A stretch of DNA of 64,000 nucleotides from an uncultured Paracoccaceae bacterium (GCA_947503175.1 CANNCO010000003.1:317501-381500); one strand, 5' to 3'; counted from the stretch's first letter, positions 8,223-17,386 are shown. A program made the numbers and translations. The notes: generated by a model not told the origin, from the sequence alone.

Positions 8223-8576
8223 CTAGTTTTCCGACCACACGGCCATTTCATTCCCGCCGGGCTCTCGGAACTGGAAACGCCGTCCACCGGGAAAGCTGAA
8301 AATCTCGCGCGTGATCTCCGCGCCTGCCGCGCGCACGGTTTCCAGCATCGCTTCCAGATCATCGGTCTGAAGAACCGCAAGGGGCGGGCGCAGATCGCCT
8401 CGGGCAATGCCGCCCGCGATTCCCGCGCCCTGGATATCCTTGTAATCATCACCGTAGTCGATGAATTCCCACCCGAATGCATCTGCAAAAAAGGCTTGGG
8501 TCTTCTCGGGTTCGGGCGAACTGAACTCCAGGAAAGTCAGCCGCGTCTGCGCGTCTGGTGCCAAGGGATATCTCAC
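8223..8576 (-). CDS. VOC-superfamily (glyoxalase/bleomycin-resistance-like) protein
   Basis: A 117-residue small protein with one glyoxalase-type fold: LEFSSPEPEKTQAFFADAFGW near the N terminus and FREPGGNEMAVWSE at the C terminus, where Glu is the usual metal ligand. Lengths of 115-130 residues are normal for stand-alone VOC proteins. The start is taken as the GTG at 8576; the frame stays open further upstream but that part has no family resemblance and unusual composition. Enzymatic activity cannot be assigned; VOC members include dioxygenases, glyoxalases and binding proteins. It is divergent from pth. Confidence 0.75.
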   Translation of the reverse strand: MRYPLAPDAQTRLTFLEFSSPEPEKTQAFFADAFGWEFIDYGDDYKDIQGAGIAGGIARGDLRPPLAVLQTDDLEAMLETVRAAGAEITREIFSFPGGRRFQFREPGGNEMAVWSEN

Positions 8577-8736
8577 TTCATGAGCTGCAGTTGCCGGGAA
8601 CCCTACCAAACGACCACGGATTTGAAACGCCCGTTCGGGATGGCTCTGGGTTTGCGGGAGCGGAGGGCTGCGAGCTCTCTGGAAAATCCGGACCTGCTGG
8701 TGCATCAAGGGGTCAACCTGAACTGGACCCAAACCC

Positions 8737-9423
8737 ATGCGCCTTTTCGTCGGCCTCGGAAATCCCGGGGCGAAGTATGCGGGCAACCGCCACAATATCG
8801 GTTTCATGGCCGTCGACCGGATCGCATCCGATCACGGCTTCGGTCCGTGGCGTGCCAAGTTTCAGGGGCAACTCAGCGATGGTCGTCTTGGGTCGGAAAA
8901 GGTCGTGCTGCTGAAGCCCGAAACCTTCATGAACCTCTCGGGTCAGTCGGTGGGCGAGGCGATGCGGTTCTACAAGCTCGATCCGGGCGATATCGTGGTT
9001 TTTCACGACGAGATCGACCTTGCGCCGGGCAAGCTCAAGACCAAGGCGGGCGGCGGGCATGCGGGCCATAACGGGCTTCGGTCGCTGCATTCCCATATCG
9101 GCGATGACTATACGCGCGTCCGTATGGGCGTCGGGCATCCCGGTCACAAGGATGCGGTCCCGCATTACGTGCTCAAGGATTTCGCAAAGGCCGATAAGGA
9201 CTGGCTGGACGACATGCTGCGCGGCATCTCGGATGGCGCAGCGTCGCTGGCGGCAGGCGATACAGGGCGGTTCATGAATGCCGTCTCGCTGCGGCTGAAC
9301 CCGCCGCGGTCGTCGAAGAGCGCGCCAAAACCCACGGCAGAGCCTGCCAGCCAAAGTGAACCACCCGAGGCCGAACCCGACGCCCGCTCGACTCTGCAAA
9401 AGCTGATGGACAAGTTCCGGTGA
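8737..9423 (+). CDS. pth: Peptidyl-tRNA hydrolase
   Basis: A 228-residue Pth. The catalytic His19 is in NRHNIGF, Asn9 in GLGNPG, the active-site Asp in HDEIDLAPG (90-98) and Asn112 in GHAGHNGLRS. It frees tRNA from peptidyl-tRNAs that drop off the ribosome and is essential in most bacteria. The last 35 residues form a Pro/Ser/Lys-rich tail (beginning NPPRSSKSAPK) longer than in E. coli, common in alphaproteobacteria. The stop overlaps the GTG start of the DUF2332 gene, so the two are coupled. rplY, often immediately upstream in related genomes, is absent. Confidence 0.96.
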   Translation: MRLFVGLGNPGAKYAGNRHNIGFMAVDRIASDHGFGPWRAKFQGQLSDGRLGSEKVVLLKPETFMNLSGQSVGEAMRFYKLDPGDIVVFHDEIDLAPGKLKTKAGGGHAGHNGLRSLHSHIGDDYTRVRMGVGHPGHKDAVPHYVLKDFAKADKDWLDDMLRGISDGAASLAAGDTGRFMNAVSLRLNPPRSSKSAPKPTAEPASQSEPPEAEPDARSTLQKLMDKFR

Positions 9424-10463
9424 CGGCTCTGCGCGTGGCATTCGAAAGCCAGTCGCGCGGCTGCGCCAAGCTCGGCTCGCCGTTCATGGCCCGGCTGATG
9501 CAGCTTCTGGCCGACCGGCTGGAACCGGGTGATCCGGTCTCGGACCGGCTGCTCAATTGGACGGGCGATGTGTCCAGCCGAAGCCAGTCTGTTCCCCTGC
9601 GGCTGGCCGGTGCGCTTCACGCGCTCAAACGCGCGGGCCATCCGGGCCTGACACCGGTCTATCCGCCGAACACCGTGGATGACGATGCGTTGTGGCGGGG
9701 GGTCCGAGGCACGTTCAAGACGGATACGGCATTTCTTCTGGACCGTCTGGACAGCCCGCCCCAGACGAACGAGGTCCGCCGCGCCGCCGCCCTTATCCCG
9801 GCCATACACATGTTATGCGCATGGTTTCCGCATCCGATACACATATCCGAAATCGGTTGTTCCGCTGGGCTCAATCTCCGGGCGGATCAGTTCCGTCTGA
9901 CCGCCGGAGATACCGAATACGGCCCAGCAGACTCCCCCGTTCACCTGTCGCCGGACTGGTCCGGCCCCGCCCCCGAACCTCAGGACGTGACCGTCACCCG
10001 CCGCGCCGGCGTCGACCTCACACCCCTTGACCCGCAGGCCGATCGCGAACGGCTTTTGTCGTATCTCTGGCCAGACCAGTTGGACCGCATCGCCCGCACC
10101 GAAGCCGCGATTACGCTGGCCGCCCGACACCCGGCGGACATCGCCAGAGCCGATGCCGTCGACTGGCTGGCCGAAACTTTCGGACCCCGCGAGGGAGTCC
10201 TGCACATTCTGTTCCATACAATCGCCTGGCAATACCTGCCTGCACCATCCCAAGCTATTGGAAACAAAACGATAAACACAGCGGCCAGCCATGCCACTGC
10301 GACCGCGCCGATGGCACGTCTGTCGCTGGAAGCCGCCGGTCCCCACGCCGACATAGACTTGCAGATCTGGCCCGGCGGTCACACACTGAAAGTCGGCCGC
10401 GCCGATTACCATGGGCGTTGGGTCCAGTGGGATCACGCGCGGCTGCCAGAGGAGTTCAGATGA
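9420..10463 (+). CDS. DUF2332 domain-containing protein
   Basis: A 347-residue soluble protein matching the DUF2332 family along its length: N-terminal CAKLGSPFMARLM, a central IGCSAGLNLRADQF segment that looks like a methyltransferase glycine motif (ExGxSxGxN), and a C-terminal VLHILFHTIAWQYL. The Rossmann-like EIGCSAGLN suggests a SAM- or nucleotide-binding fold, but no reaction is known. It starts with GTG overlapping the pth TGA as GTGA and ends overlapping the next gene as ATGA, so it is the middle gene of a tightly coupled operon. Confidence 0.8.
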   Translation: MTALRVAFESQSRGCAKLGSPFMARLMQLLADRLEPGDPVSDRLLNWTGDVSSRSQSVPLRLAGALHALKRAGHPGLTPVYPPNTVDDDALWRGVRGTFKTDTAFLLDRLDSPPQTNEVRRAAALIPAIHMLCAWFPHPIHISEIGCSAGLNLRADQFRLTAGDTEYGPADSPVHLSPDWSGPAPEPQDVTVTRRAGVDLTPLDPQADRERLLSYLWPDQLDRIARTEAAITLAARHPADIARADAVDWLAETFGPREGVLHILFHTIAWQYLPAPSQAIGNKTINTAASHATATAPMARLSLEAAGPHADIDLQIWPGGHTLKVGRADYHGRWVQWDHARLPEEFR

Positions 10464-10837
10464 CACCCGACGACCCCGTCAACATTCTCGGCGAAACGCT
10501 CCAGCCCTGCTCCTCCGATCCGATGACCGGCTTTTTCCGCGACGGGTCCTGCAACACTTGCAGTCAGGATCAGGGCAGCCATACGGTCTGTGCCGTGATG
10601 ACCGCCGAATTCCTGGCTTATTCGAAGTATGTCGGCAACGACCTGTCGACCCCCCGGCCCGAGTTTCGCTTTCCAGGCCTGAAACCCGGCGATCAGTGGT
10701 GCCTGTGTGCTGGCCGTTTCATGCAGGCCGCCGACGAAGGCGCCGCGCCGCGGGTTCGGCTGGCCTCGACCCATCAGCGGGCATTGGACACCGTACCGCT
10801 TGAGGTGCTGGAAGAGCACGCCCAGCGCGACAGCTAG
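10460..10837 (+). CDS. DUF2237 family protein
   Basis: A 125-residue protein matching DUF2237: NILGETLQPCSSDPMTGFFRDG, then CNTCSQDQGSHTVCAVMT and GLKPGDQWCLCAGRF. The several conserved Cys and the GSHT/GDxWCLC blocks suggest a metal- or redox-active small protein, but no function is established. Translation is probably coupled to the DUF2332 gene by an ATGA overlap. The stop shares CTAG with the convergent LuxR-type gene, leaving no terminator space. Confidence 0.85.
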   Translation: MTPDDPVNILGETLQPCSSDPMTGFFRDGSCNTCSQDQGSHTVCAVMTAEFLAYSKYVGNDLSTPRPEFRFPGLKPGDQWCLCAGRFMQAADEGAAPRVRLASTHQRALDTVPLEVLEEHAQRDS

Positions 10838-11313
10838 TCAGCCATCAGGTCATCGATGAACAGGCTCAGAAGCTGCGGACGGCCCGATACGTCCGCCTTG
10901 CGATAAATGGCGTTCGTCTGCGCCTTGACCGTCCCTTCCGAGGTATTGCGCAGCGTCGCGATTTCCTGTGTCGACATCCCCTTGATTGCAAACAGCGCAA
11001 CGTCACGCTCGGCCGGAGTCAGGCCCCATTCCGAAAACCGCTCTTCCAAGACTTCCATGAAGGCGCCTGACGCCGCCCTCAGCGCCATCTCCGCTCTGAT
11101 GGTTCGCAGCCGCGCCTGCCGCAGAGCCAGCGCTGCGACGACAACTCCCAGTATCAGACCAAGAGCCGCCCCGATTTCGAGCAACTCGTAGATTTGCCAA
11201 CTGATCGGCGCGAAGGGCAGGCCCAGTACCGAAACCGTGATGTCGGCCAGAAAGAACCCGCCGCAAACGGCCTGAAGCACGAGAATCCCGATGATCAGTA
11301 TCTGATTGTTCAC
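10834..11313 (-). CDS. Membrane-anchored LuxR-type HTH regulator
   Basis: A 159-residue protein with two N-terminal transmembrane helices (about residues 5-29 and 43-64) and a C-terminal LuxR/NarL helix-turn-helix: LTPAERDVALFAIKGMSTQEI (from residue 98) followed by SEGTVKAQTNAIYRKADV. There is no receiver or autoinducer domain, so any signal would be sensed in the membrane or periplasm. It starts at GTG, 30 bases after the stop of an Asp-rich secreted protein gene, and is the third gene of a leftward cassette with two such genes. Regulating that cassette is a natural guess. The stop overlaps the convergent DUF2237 gene. Confidence 0.8.
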   Translation of the reverse strand: MNNQILIIGILVLQAVCGGFFLADITVSVLGLPFAPISWQIYELLEIGAALGLILGVVVAALALRQARLRTIRAEMALRAASGAFMEVLEERFSEWGLTPAERDVALFAIKGMSTQEIATLRNTSEGTVKAQTNAIYRKADVSGRPQLLSLFIDDLMAD

Positions 11314-11343
11314 AGCCCCGCCCGGCGTCCCATCTACACGGCT

Positions 11344-11769
<426 letters not shown>

Positions 11770-11843
11770 CCCAGTTTCCTATCAGGGTCCCCACCTGTGT
11801 AGGAACCCTGTGTGTTCATGCTGCGACTATGTTCCGCGCTGGA

Positions 11844-12194
11844 TCAATCATCATCGTCGTCGTCATCATCACGGTCATCGTCGTCGTCATCCCGGTCATC
11901 CCGGTCATCCCGGTCGTCGTTGCGATCGTCCCGGTCGTCATCGTCCCACCGGTCATCATCACGATCATCGTCATCATCATCGTCATCGTCATAGTCGTCA
12001 TCGCTACTTCCGCTGCCGCCGGTGACCGTTCGCCAGAAATCGCTGAGGAATCCGCCCCGATCGGCGACCAGAACGCCCTCGACCTCTTCGTCGGCTTCGG
12101 TCACGGCAAGCGGTGCGCCAGGAACAGACGCAAATGCGGTTGTACCCATCAAAAGGGCAACGGCGGAAATCGCGGTAAGGTTCTTGAGTTCCAT
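11844..12194 (-). CDS. Secreted Asp-rich protein
   Basis: A 116-residue protein with a signal peptide (MELKNLTAISAVALLMGTTA, cleavage near AFA), about 40 residues of ordinary sequence ending GGFLSDFWRTVTGGSGSS, then a tail of about 52 residues in which about 41 are Asp, broken mainly by single Arg. The DFW-T motif before the acidic tail is also in the next gene (LRDFWTTLSNRDDDD), suggesting the two products are related or act together. GAGAGGA stands upstream of the ATG. First gene of the leftward cassette ending in a membrane LuxR-type regulator. No known family is recognised. Confidence 0.68.
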   Translation of the reverse strand: MELKNLTAISAVALLMGTTAFASVPGAPLAVTEADEEVEGVLVADRGGFLSDFWRTVTGGSGSSDDDYDDDDDDDDDRDDDRWDDDDRDDRNDDRDDRDDRDDDDDDRDDDDDDDD

Positions 12195-12280
12195 GGATCA
12201 GTCCTCTCACAAAATGGCGCAGCATGGATGCGCTGCTTGTGATACGAACTGGGCACACAAAACCGCGCCGCTCCATTGAA

Positions 12281-12338
12281 CCGGGGTTTAGTCCTGTGCA
12301 AATAAACCCCGGACCGACAGCCATAAACTCTGGTTTAT
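12281..12338. promoter_or_regulatory. Cluster of GGTTTA/TAAACC inverted repeats between trpB and the Asp-rich cassette
   Basis: A perfect 10-bp inverted repeat CCGGGGTTTA (12281-12290) / TAAACCCCGG (12303-12312) with a 12-base gap is followed by ATAAAC-N4-GTTTAT (12323-12338). They lie downstream of trpB and 87-145 bases upstream of the first Asp-rich gene, both leftward. They could be a trpB terminator lacking a T-run, or operators for the cassette. The reuse of one core in two palindromes favours a protein-binding role. Confidence 0.5.
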
Positions 12339-12353
12339 CGGGCGCTTCGAGAG

Positions 12354-13574
12354 CTAGATATCAAAGCCAAGCGCCTTGGCGACTGTGAAAATATCCTTAT
12401 CACCCCGACCGCACATGTTCATGCAAATGATGTGATCAGACGGCAGTTCCGGCGCGATCTTGGTGACATGGGCAAGCGCATGGCTGGGCTCCAGCGCCGG
12501 AATGATCCCTTCCATTTCGCAGCAGAGCTGAAACGCCTCGAGCGCCTCGGCATCGGTGATCGCCACGTATTGCGCACGCCCGATCTCATGCAGCCAGGCA
12601 TGTTCGGGCCCGATTCCGGGGTAGTCGAGACCTGCGGAAATCGAGAAACCCTCAAGGATCTGGCCATCGTCATCCTGCAAGAGATATGTCCGGTTGCCAT
12701 GCAGCACACCCGGCCTGCCACCGGTCAGCGAGGCGCAATGCTCCATCTTGGCGTTCACGCCCTTGCCGCCAGCCTCGACCCCGATGATCGCAACCTCCTT
12801 GTCATCGAGGAACGGATAGAACAGGCCCATGGCGTTTGACCCGCCACCGATTGCGGCGATGACGGTATCGGGAAACCGTCCCTCTGCCTCCATCATCTGT
12901 TCTTTGGTCTCCTTGCCGATGATCGCCTGAAAATCGCGCACCATGGCCGGATAGGGATGCGGGCCCGCGACCGTCCCGATGCAATAGAATGTGTCGCGCA
13001 CATTCGTCACCCAGTCGCGCAGCGCGTCGTTCATCGCGTCCTTGAGTGTACCGCGGCCGGAGGTAACCGGCACGACCTCGGCCCCTAGGAGGCGCATCCG
13101 GAACACGTTGGGCGCCTGACGCTCCACGTCATGGGCACCCATATAGACCACGCATTTCAGCCCGAACTTGGCACAGACCGTCGCCGTGGCGACGCCGTGC
13201 TGACCCGCACCGGTTTCCGCAATGATGCGTGACTTGCCCATGCGACGCGCCAGAATGATCTGGCCCAGCACATTGTTGATCTTGTGCGCCCCGGTGTGGT
13301 TCAGTTCGTCGCGCTTCATATAGACCTTTGCGCCACCAAGATGCTCAGTCAGGCGTTCGGCGAAGTAAAGCGGGCTGGGGCGACCCACATAATGCTTCCA
13401 GAGGAAATCCATCTCGTCCCAGAAGGACTGGTCGGTCTTGGCGTGCTCATACTGCGCCTCAAGATCAAGGATCAGCGGCATCAGCGTTTCCGACACGAAG
13501 CGTCCGCCGAAATCGCCGAAGCGGCCGTTTTCATCCGGGCCGGTCATGAAGCTGTTGAAAAGATCATTCGCCAT
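12354..13574 (-). CDS. trpB: Tryptophan synthase beta chain
   Basis: A 406-residue PLP enzyme joining indole and serine to make tryptophan in complex with TrpA. The PLP lysine is Lys98 in [10 protein letters not shown], the indole-site ETGAGQHG follows at about 120-127, and the phosphate-binding loop GGGSNAMG is at 243-250. Length is normal. The leftward operon is trpF-GNAT-trpB; trpA is not in the next position downstream, where two Asp-rich secreted protein genes lie instead. Twelve bases separate it from the GNAT gene. Confidence 0.97.
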   Translation of the reverse strand: MANDLFNSFMTGPDENGRFGDFGGRFVSETLMPLILDLEAQYEHAKTDQSFWDEMDFLWKHYVGRPSPLYFAERLTEHLGGAKVYMKRDELNHTGAHKINNVLGQIILARRMGKSRIIAETGAGQHGVATATVCAKFGLKCVVYMGAHDVERQAPNVFRMRLLGAEVVPVTSGRGTLKDAMNDALRDWVTNVRDTFYCIGTVAGPHPYPAMVRDFQAIIGKETKEQMMEAEGRFPDTVIAAIGGGSNAMGLFYPFLDDKEVAIIGVEAGGKGVNAKMEHCASLTGGRPGVLHGNRTYLLQDDDGQILEGFSISAGLDYPGIGPEHAWLHEIGRAQYVAITDAEALEAFQLCCEMEGIIPALEPSHALAHVTKIAPELPSDHIICMNMCGRGDKDIFTVAKALGFDI

Positions 13575-13585
13575 CGTGGTCTCCC

Positions 13586-14035
13586 TCAGGACAGATCGCG
13601 TTTAAAGCCTATGTGCGAGGCCGTAAACCCGGCGGATTCGTAGAACCGGCGCGCATCCGTGCGCGTGGCGTTCATCGTCAGTTGCATCAGCTTGCAGCCC
13701 GCCACGCGGGCGCGGGTTTCGGCATCTGCGATCATCAGCGCGCCAACTCCACCGCCCCGCAGATCACTTGCAACGCGAACGCCTTCAAGCTGCGCCCGCC
13801 GGGTCGCCCGTAGCGACAGACCGCGGATGAACGTGATCTGATAGGTCGCGACGACCCGTCCGTCCTGTTCTCCGACGATCACGCGATTGCCGGGTTCCGA
13901 CAACATCTGATCGAAGGCGTCGTAATAGCGGGACAGATCGCTTTCCTCCCGGCCCGCGCCCAGATGATCGTCGCGCAAGAGATCGAGGACCGCCGGAACA
14001 TCCGCCCGAACAGCCTCGCGAAACGCCACGGTCAC
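13586..14035 (-). CDS. GNAT-family N-acetyltransferase
   Basis: A 149-residue acetyltransferase with the GNAT fold. The acetyl-CoA loop is RGGGVGA at residues 93-99 ([19 protein letters not shown]), preceded by the beta-strand LEGVRVASD and followed by [19 protein letters not shown], a typical C-terminal alpha4-beta6-beta7 signature. Substrate unknown. It sits between trpF and trpB and overlaps the trpF stop as ATGA, so it is co-translated with the tryptophan genes although no acetyltransferase step is known in that pathway. Confidence 0.86.
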   Translation of the reverse strand: MTVAFREAVRADVPAVLDLLRDDHLGAGREESDLSRYYDAFDQMLSEPGNRVIVGEQDGRVVATYQITFIRGLSLRATRRAQLEGVRVASDLRGGGVGALMIADAETRARVAGCKLMQLTMNATRTDARRFYESAGFTASHIGFKRDLS

Positions 14036-14670
14036 TTTACGGCCTCTATGAACGATCTGATCAGCGTTTCGTCTTTGAGACCGGGCGCGCTTTCCACGCC
14101 GGATGACACGTCAACCTGCCGTGCGCCGGTAAGGCGGATCGCCTCGGCCACATTGCCGGATGTCAGGCCACCCGCCAGCATCCACGGAACCGGCCAGCGC
14201 CGTCCGGTGATCAGTCGCCAGTCGAAGGCAAGGCCGTTCCCGCCAGGGAGATCCGCGCCCTTCGGCGGCTTGGCGTCCACAAGAATCTGGTCGGCCACCT
14301 TCCCATAGGCGTCAAGCGCGACCAGATCGTTTGCCTCGGCGACACCGACCGCTTTCATCACCGGCAGTCCGAACCGCGCGCGTACCTCTGCGACGCGTTT
14401 CGGCGACTCATCGCCATGTAGTTGCAGCATGTCGAGCGGGACCTGATCGAGGATCGCGCCAAGCGCATCGTCATCGGCATTCACCACCAGCGCGACCTTC
14501 GCCACGCCCGGCGGCACCTCCAGTGCAAGGGTTCGGGCCGCCTCGATCGCGAGATGCCGGGGCGACTTCGGAAAGAACACAAAGCCCACATAGGCCGCTC
14601 CGGCATCCACCGCAGCAGCGATATGGGCGGGCTGTTTCAGCCCGCAGATCTTGACCCTGATGTCAGACAT
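14032..14670 (-). CDS. trpF: Phosphoribosylanthranilate isomerase
   Basis: A 212-residue (beta/alpha)8 barrel enzyme of tryptophan synthesis, converting N-(5'-phosphoribosyl)anthranilate to Cd[10 protein letters not shown] at residues 6-13 carries the catalytic Cys9; [21 protein letters not shown] and the C-terminal GGLTSGNV and DVSSGVES phosphate-binding loops are all present. The gene follows lapA by 15 bases and overlaps the GNAT gene by 4 bases, within the ihfB-lapA-trpF-trpB order usual in Rhodobacterales. Confidence 0.96.
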   Translation of the reverse strand: MSDIRVKICGLKQPAHIAAAVDAGAAYVGFVFFPKSPRHLAIEAARTLALEVPPGVAKVALVVNADDDALGAILDQVPLDMLQLHGDESPKRVAEVRARFGLPVMKAVGVAEANDLVALDAYGKVADQILVDAKPPKGADLPGGNGLAFDWRLITGRRWPVPWMLAGGLTSGNVAEAIRLTGARQVDVSSGVESAPGLKDETLIRSFIEAVK

Positions 14671-14685
14671 TGTCGTGTCCTAGCG

Positions 14686-15045
14686 TTACCGCGCGGTCTG
14701 GCTCTCGTCGAGAATGGCCAGAATGTCGTCACCGCCCCCCGGCTCGGGCGTCTTGAGCTTGTCTATCTCGCGTTCAAGCCGTTGGCGTTCCCGCCGTTCT
14801 TGGCTGGCCTCGGCGCGATGCTTGTATTCGCGCAGCCATTCCCAGACGAACCCGATCAGAAGGCCGGCGACGATCCCGGCAAAGATGATCAGGAACAGCG
14901 GCAGCGTTACCGAAAAGGACCAGCCAAGAAACGTTGCCAGTTCGTCTGGAACAAGGTTCAGCGTCACCGGCTGGCGATTTGCAAGCGCGGTCGTGAGAAG
15001 GGCGATCCCGAGAATCACCCAAAATGCATAGCGAATATAGCGCAT
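14686..15045 (-). CDS. LapA-domain membrane protein (DUF1049)
   Basis: A 119-residue protein with two transmembrane helices (about residues 3-22 and 43-65) separated by a short periplasmic segment, then a charged, coiled-coil-like cytoplasmic tail rich in Arg/Glu (SQERRERQRLEREIDKLKT). This matches the lipopolysaccharide-assembly LapA family; in enterobacteria LapA works with LapB in regulating LPS synthesis, but no lapB is visible here. It lies 10 bases downstream of ihfB, the usual position in related genomes. Confidence 0.8.
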   Translation of the reverse strand: MRYIRYAFWVILGIALLTTALANRQPVTLNLVPDELATFLGWSFSVTLPLFLIIFAGIVAGLLIGFVWEWLREYKHRAEASQERRERQRLEREIDKLKTPEPGGGDDILAILDESQTAR

Positions 15046-15055
15046 GAAAGAGAGT

Positions 15056-15337
15056 TTACTTGCCGTTCAGCCTGTCGCGCAAGAGCTTGCCGGTCTTGAA
15101 AAACGGAACATGCTTTTCTTCGACCTGAACAGACTCGCCTGTACGCGGATTACGCCCGATGCGGCCGTCACGCTTCTTGACCGAAAAGGCTCCGAAACCA
15201 CGCAGTTCAACCCGATCTCCCGACGCCATGGCCGAGATAATCTCCTCGAAGATCGTATTGACAATACGCTCCACGTCTCGCTGATACAGGTGAGGATTCT
15301 CATCTGCGATCTTCTGGATCAGTTCGGAACGTATCAT
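15056..15337 (-). CDS. ihfB: Integration host factor beta subunit
   Basis: A 93-residue DNA-bending protein of the HU/IHF family. The opening [20 protein letters not shown], the core [20 protein letters not shown] and the beta-arm NPRTGESV with the intercalating Pro64 are specific to IHF-beta (the IhfA form differs in the arm). It pairs with IhfA to bend DNA at promoters and recombination sites. A strong GGGAGG lies before the ATG at 15337. It is downstream of the rpsA terminator and has its own promoter region with an 8-bp inverted repeat. Confidence 0.96.
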   Translation of the reverse strand: MIRSELIQKIADENPHLYQRDVERIVNTIFEEIISAMASGDRVELRGFGAFSVKKRDGRIGRNPRTGESVQVEEKHVPFFKTGKLLRDRLNGK

Positions 15338-15386
15338 AAGAAACCTCCCCCCGTTTTTGGATTGCGCCCCGGGTGATCCCCGAGTG

Positions 15387-15415
15387 CGATTTCCACGACT
15401 ATACTGCGGAAATCG
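15387..15415 (-). promoter_or_regulatory. Palindrome around a -10 box upstream of ihfB
   Basis: A perfect 8-bp inverted repeat CGATTTCC-N13-GGAAATCG sits 50-78 bases upstream of the ihfB start. Its 13-base centre contains TATAGT on the minus strand, a good -10 box, so a bound dimer would occlude the promoter. No convincing -35 was found. Which protein binds is unknown; IHF autoregulation is possible. Confidence 0.45.
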
Positions 15416-15571
15416 GTCTCGCGAAACCGACTGATTGCGCCCATGCTGCTGAATTTGGGGCGAAAAACGGGTAGACCTGTCCAGTTTTTCTGACAGTTGG
15501 GGCCCCACCACAACCGGGGCGCACCTGTTTAGGCATGCTGCGTCGCAGCCTGAAGCGGATGATTCGGGCAT

Positions 15572-15598
15572 AAAAAAACGGCCCCCGAAGGGACCGTT
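15572..15598 (-). terminator. Rho-independent terminator of rpsA
   Basis: On the minus strand, an 8-bp stem ACGGTCCC / GGGGCCGT (one G-T pair) with a TTCG tetraloop is followed by seven Ts, 22 bases after the rpsA stop. This is a textbook intrinsic terminator and separates rpsA from ihfB. Confidence 0.9.
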
Positions 15599-15620
15599 TC
15601 GTCAGCTGTGAAGCCGATGA

Positions 15621-17300
15621 TCAGTCGTCGTCGCCCTTGAGCGCGGCGCCTAGAATGTCACCCAGCGATGCGCCGGAGTCGGAGGAGCCATACTGCTGTA
15701 CGGCCTCTTTCTCTTCGGCGATTTCGCGGGCCTTGATCGACAGACCCAGACGGCGGGTCTTCTGATCGACATTGGTCACGCGCACGTCAAGCTTGTCACC
15801 GACCTGGAAGCGCTCGGGGCGCTGTTCGGCGCGATCGCGTGACAGGTCGGACCGGCGGATGAAGGATTTCGCACCTTCATACTCCACTTCGATGCCGCCA
15901 TCTTCGATCGCGGTGACTTCGACGGTGATGATCGAACCGCGTGCAACACCTTCGGTCGCACCCGAGAAGCTGTCATCCAGCGCCTTGACGGATAGCGAGA
16001 TACGCTCTTTCTCCACATCCACCTCGGTGACGACGGCATTCACCGTGTCGCCCTTGCGATAGTTCTGGATCGCATCTTCGCCGCGCTGATCCCAGCTCAG
16101 GTCGCTGAGATGCACCATACCGTCGATGTCGTTTTCGAGACCGATGAACAGACCGAACTCGGTGATGTTCTTGACCTCGCCCTCGACCGGGGTGCCTTCG
16201 GGGTGGGTCTCTGCAAACACTTCCCAAGGGTTGCGCTGGGTCTGCTTGAGGCCAAGCGAAACACGGCGCTTGGCTGTGTCGATCTCCAGCACCATCACGT
16301 CGACTTCCTGAGAGGTCGACACGATCTTGCCCGGATGGACGTTCTTTTTGGTCCAGCTCATCTCCGAGACGTGGACCAGACCTTCGACACCGGCTTCAAG
16401 CTCAACGAACGCACCGTAATCAGTGATGTTCGTGACGCGGCCCTTGTGGACCGACCCCAGCGAGAACTTGGCTTCGACGGCATCCCAAGGATCGTCCTGA
16501 AGCTGCTTCATGCCAAGGCTGATGCGGTGGGTTTCCTTGTTGATCTTGATGACCTGAACCTTGACCGTCTCGCCGATCGACAGGATCTCCGAGGGGTGGT
16601 TCACACGGCGCCATGCCATGTCGGTGACATGAAGAAGCCCGTCAACACCGCCCAGATCGACGAACGCACCGTATTCGGTGATGTTCTTGACCACACCGTC
16701 AACGGCCTGACCCTCGGTCAGGTTACCGATCACCTCGGCGCGCTGTTCGGCACGGCTTTCTTCAAGGATCGCGCGGCGCGAGACGACAATGTTGCCACGG
16801 CGGCGGTCCATTTTCAGGATCTGGAATGGTTGCTTGAGGCCCATCAGGGGGCCGGCGTCGCGCACGGGGCGTACGTCAACCTGGCTGCCGGGCAGGAACG
16901 CAACCGCACCACCCAGATCGACGGTAAACCCGCCCTTGACCCGACCGAAGATCGCGCCTTCGACGCGGTTCTCGTCGGCATAGGCCTTTTCCAGACGATC
17001 CCAGGCTTCCTCGCGACGCGCCTTGTCCCGGCTGATCGAAGCTTCGCCACGGGTGTTCTCGACCCGGTCAAGATAAACCTCGACCTCGTCGCCCACTGCA
17101 ATCTCGGGTGCTTCGCCCGGATTCGCGAATTCTTTAAGATCGACGCGGCCTTCCATTTTGTAGCCGACATCGATGATGGCCTGTCCCGCTTCGATTGCGA
17201 TGACCTTGCCTTTGACAACGGACCCCTCTTGGGGCGTATCAATTTCGAAGCTTTCGTTCAGGAGGGCTTCGAATTCCTCCATAGTTGCTTTAGCGCACAT
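15621..17300 (-). CDS. rpsA: 30S ribosomal protein S1
   Basis: A 559-residue protein with six S1 OB-fold repeats, the last four marked by GxVxxITxYGAFV/EFGLF-type motifs (VVKNITEYGAFVDLGG, RVTNITDYGAFVELEA, EVKNITEFGLFIGLEN). It binds mRNA on the small subunit and helps recruit structured messages. The start at 17300 (MCAKATMEEFEALL) fits the family N terminus; an ATG six codons on is also possible. A terminator-like hairpin sits in its leader about 90-120 bases upstream. Ends before a strong intrinsic terminator. Confidence 0.96.
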   Translation of the reverse strand: MCAKATMEEFEALLNESFEIDTPQEGSVVKGKVIAIEAGQAIIDVGYKMEGRVDLKEFANPGEAPEIAVGDEVEVYLDRVENTRGEASISRDKARREEAWDRLEKAYADENRVEGAIFGRVKGGFTVDLGGAVAFLPGSQVDVRPVRDAGPLMGLKQPFQILKMDRRRGNIVVSRRAILEESRAEQRAEVIGNLTEGQAVDGVVKNITEYGAFVDLGGVDGLLHVTDMAWRRVNHPSEILSIGETVKVQVIKINKETHRISLGMKQLQDDPWDAVEAKFSLGSVHKGRVTNITDYGAFVELEAGVEGLVHVSEMSWTKKNVHPGKIVSTSQEVDVMVLEIDTAKRRVSLGLKQTQRNPWEVFAETHPEGTPVEGEVKNITEFGLFIGLENDIDGMVHLSDLSWDQRGEDAIQNYRKGDTVNAVVTEVDVEKERISLSVKALDDSFSGATEGVARGSIITVEVTAIEDGGIEVEYEGAKSFIRRSDLSRDRAEQRPERFQVGDKLDVRVTNVDQKTRRLGLSIKAREIAEEKEAVQQYGSSDSGASLGDILGAALKGDDD

Positions 17301-17386
17301 GCGTGTTTCGTTTCCTTTTTGCGTTTTGACTGGCCGCGCGGTTGTCTCCGCCGGTCTTGGGGTTGGTCCTGTGACGGCAACCTTCG

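Noticed and set aside
11812-11994. Ser-rich rightward frame and valine/isoleucine-rich frames opposite the acidic genes
   Set aside because: They are the complement of Asp triplet runs; no ribosome-binding site or signal peptide, and the leftward frames have both.
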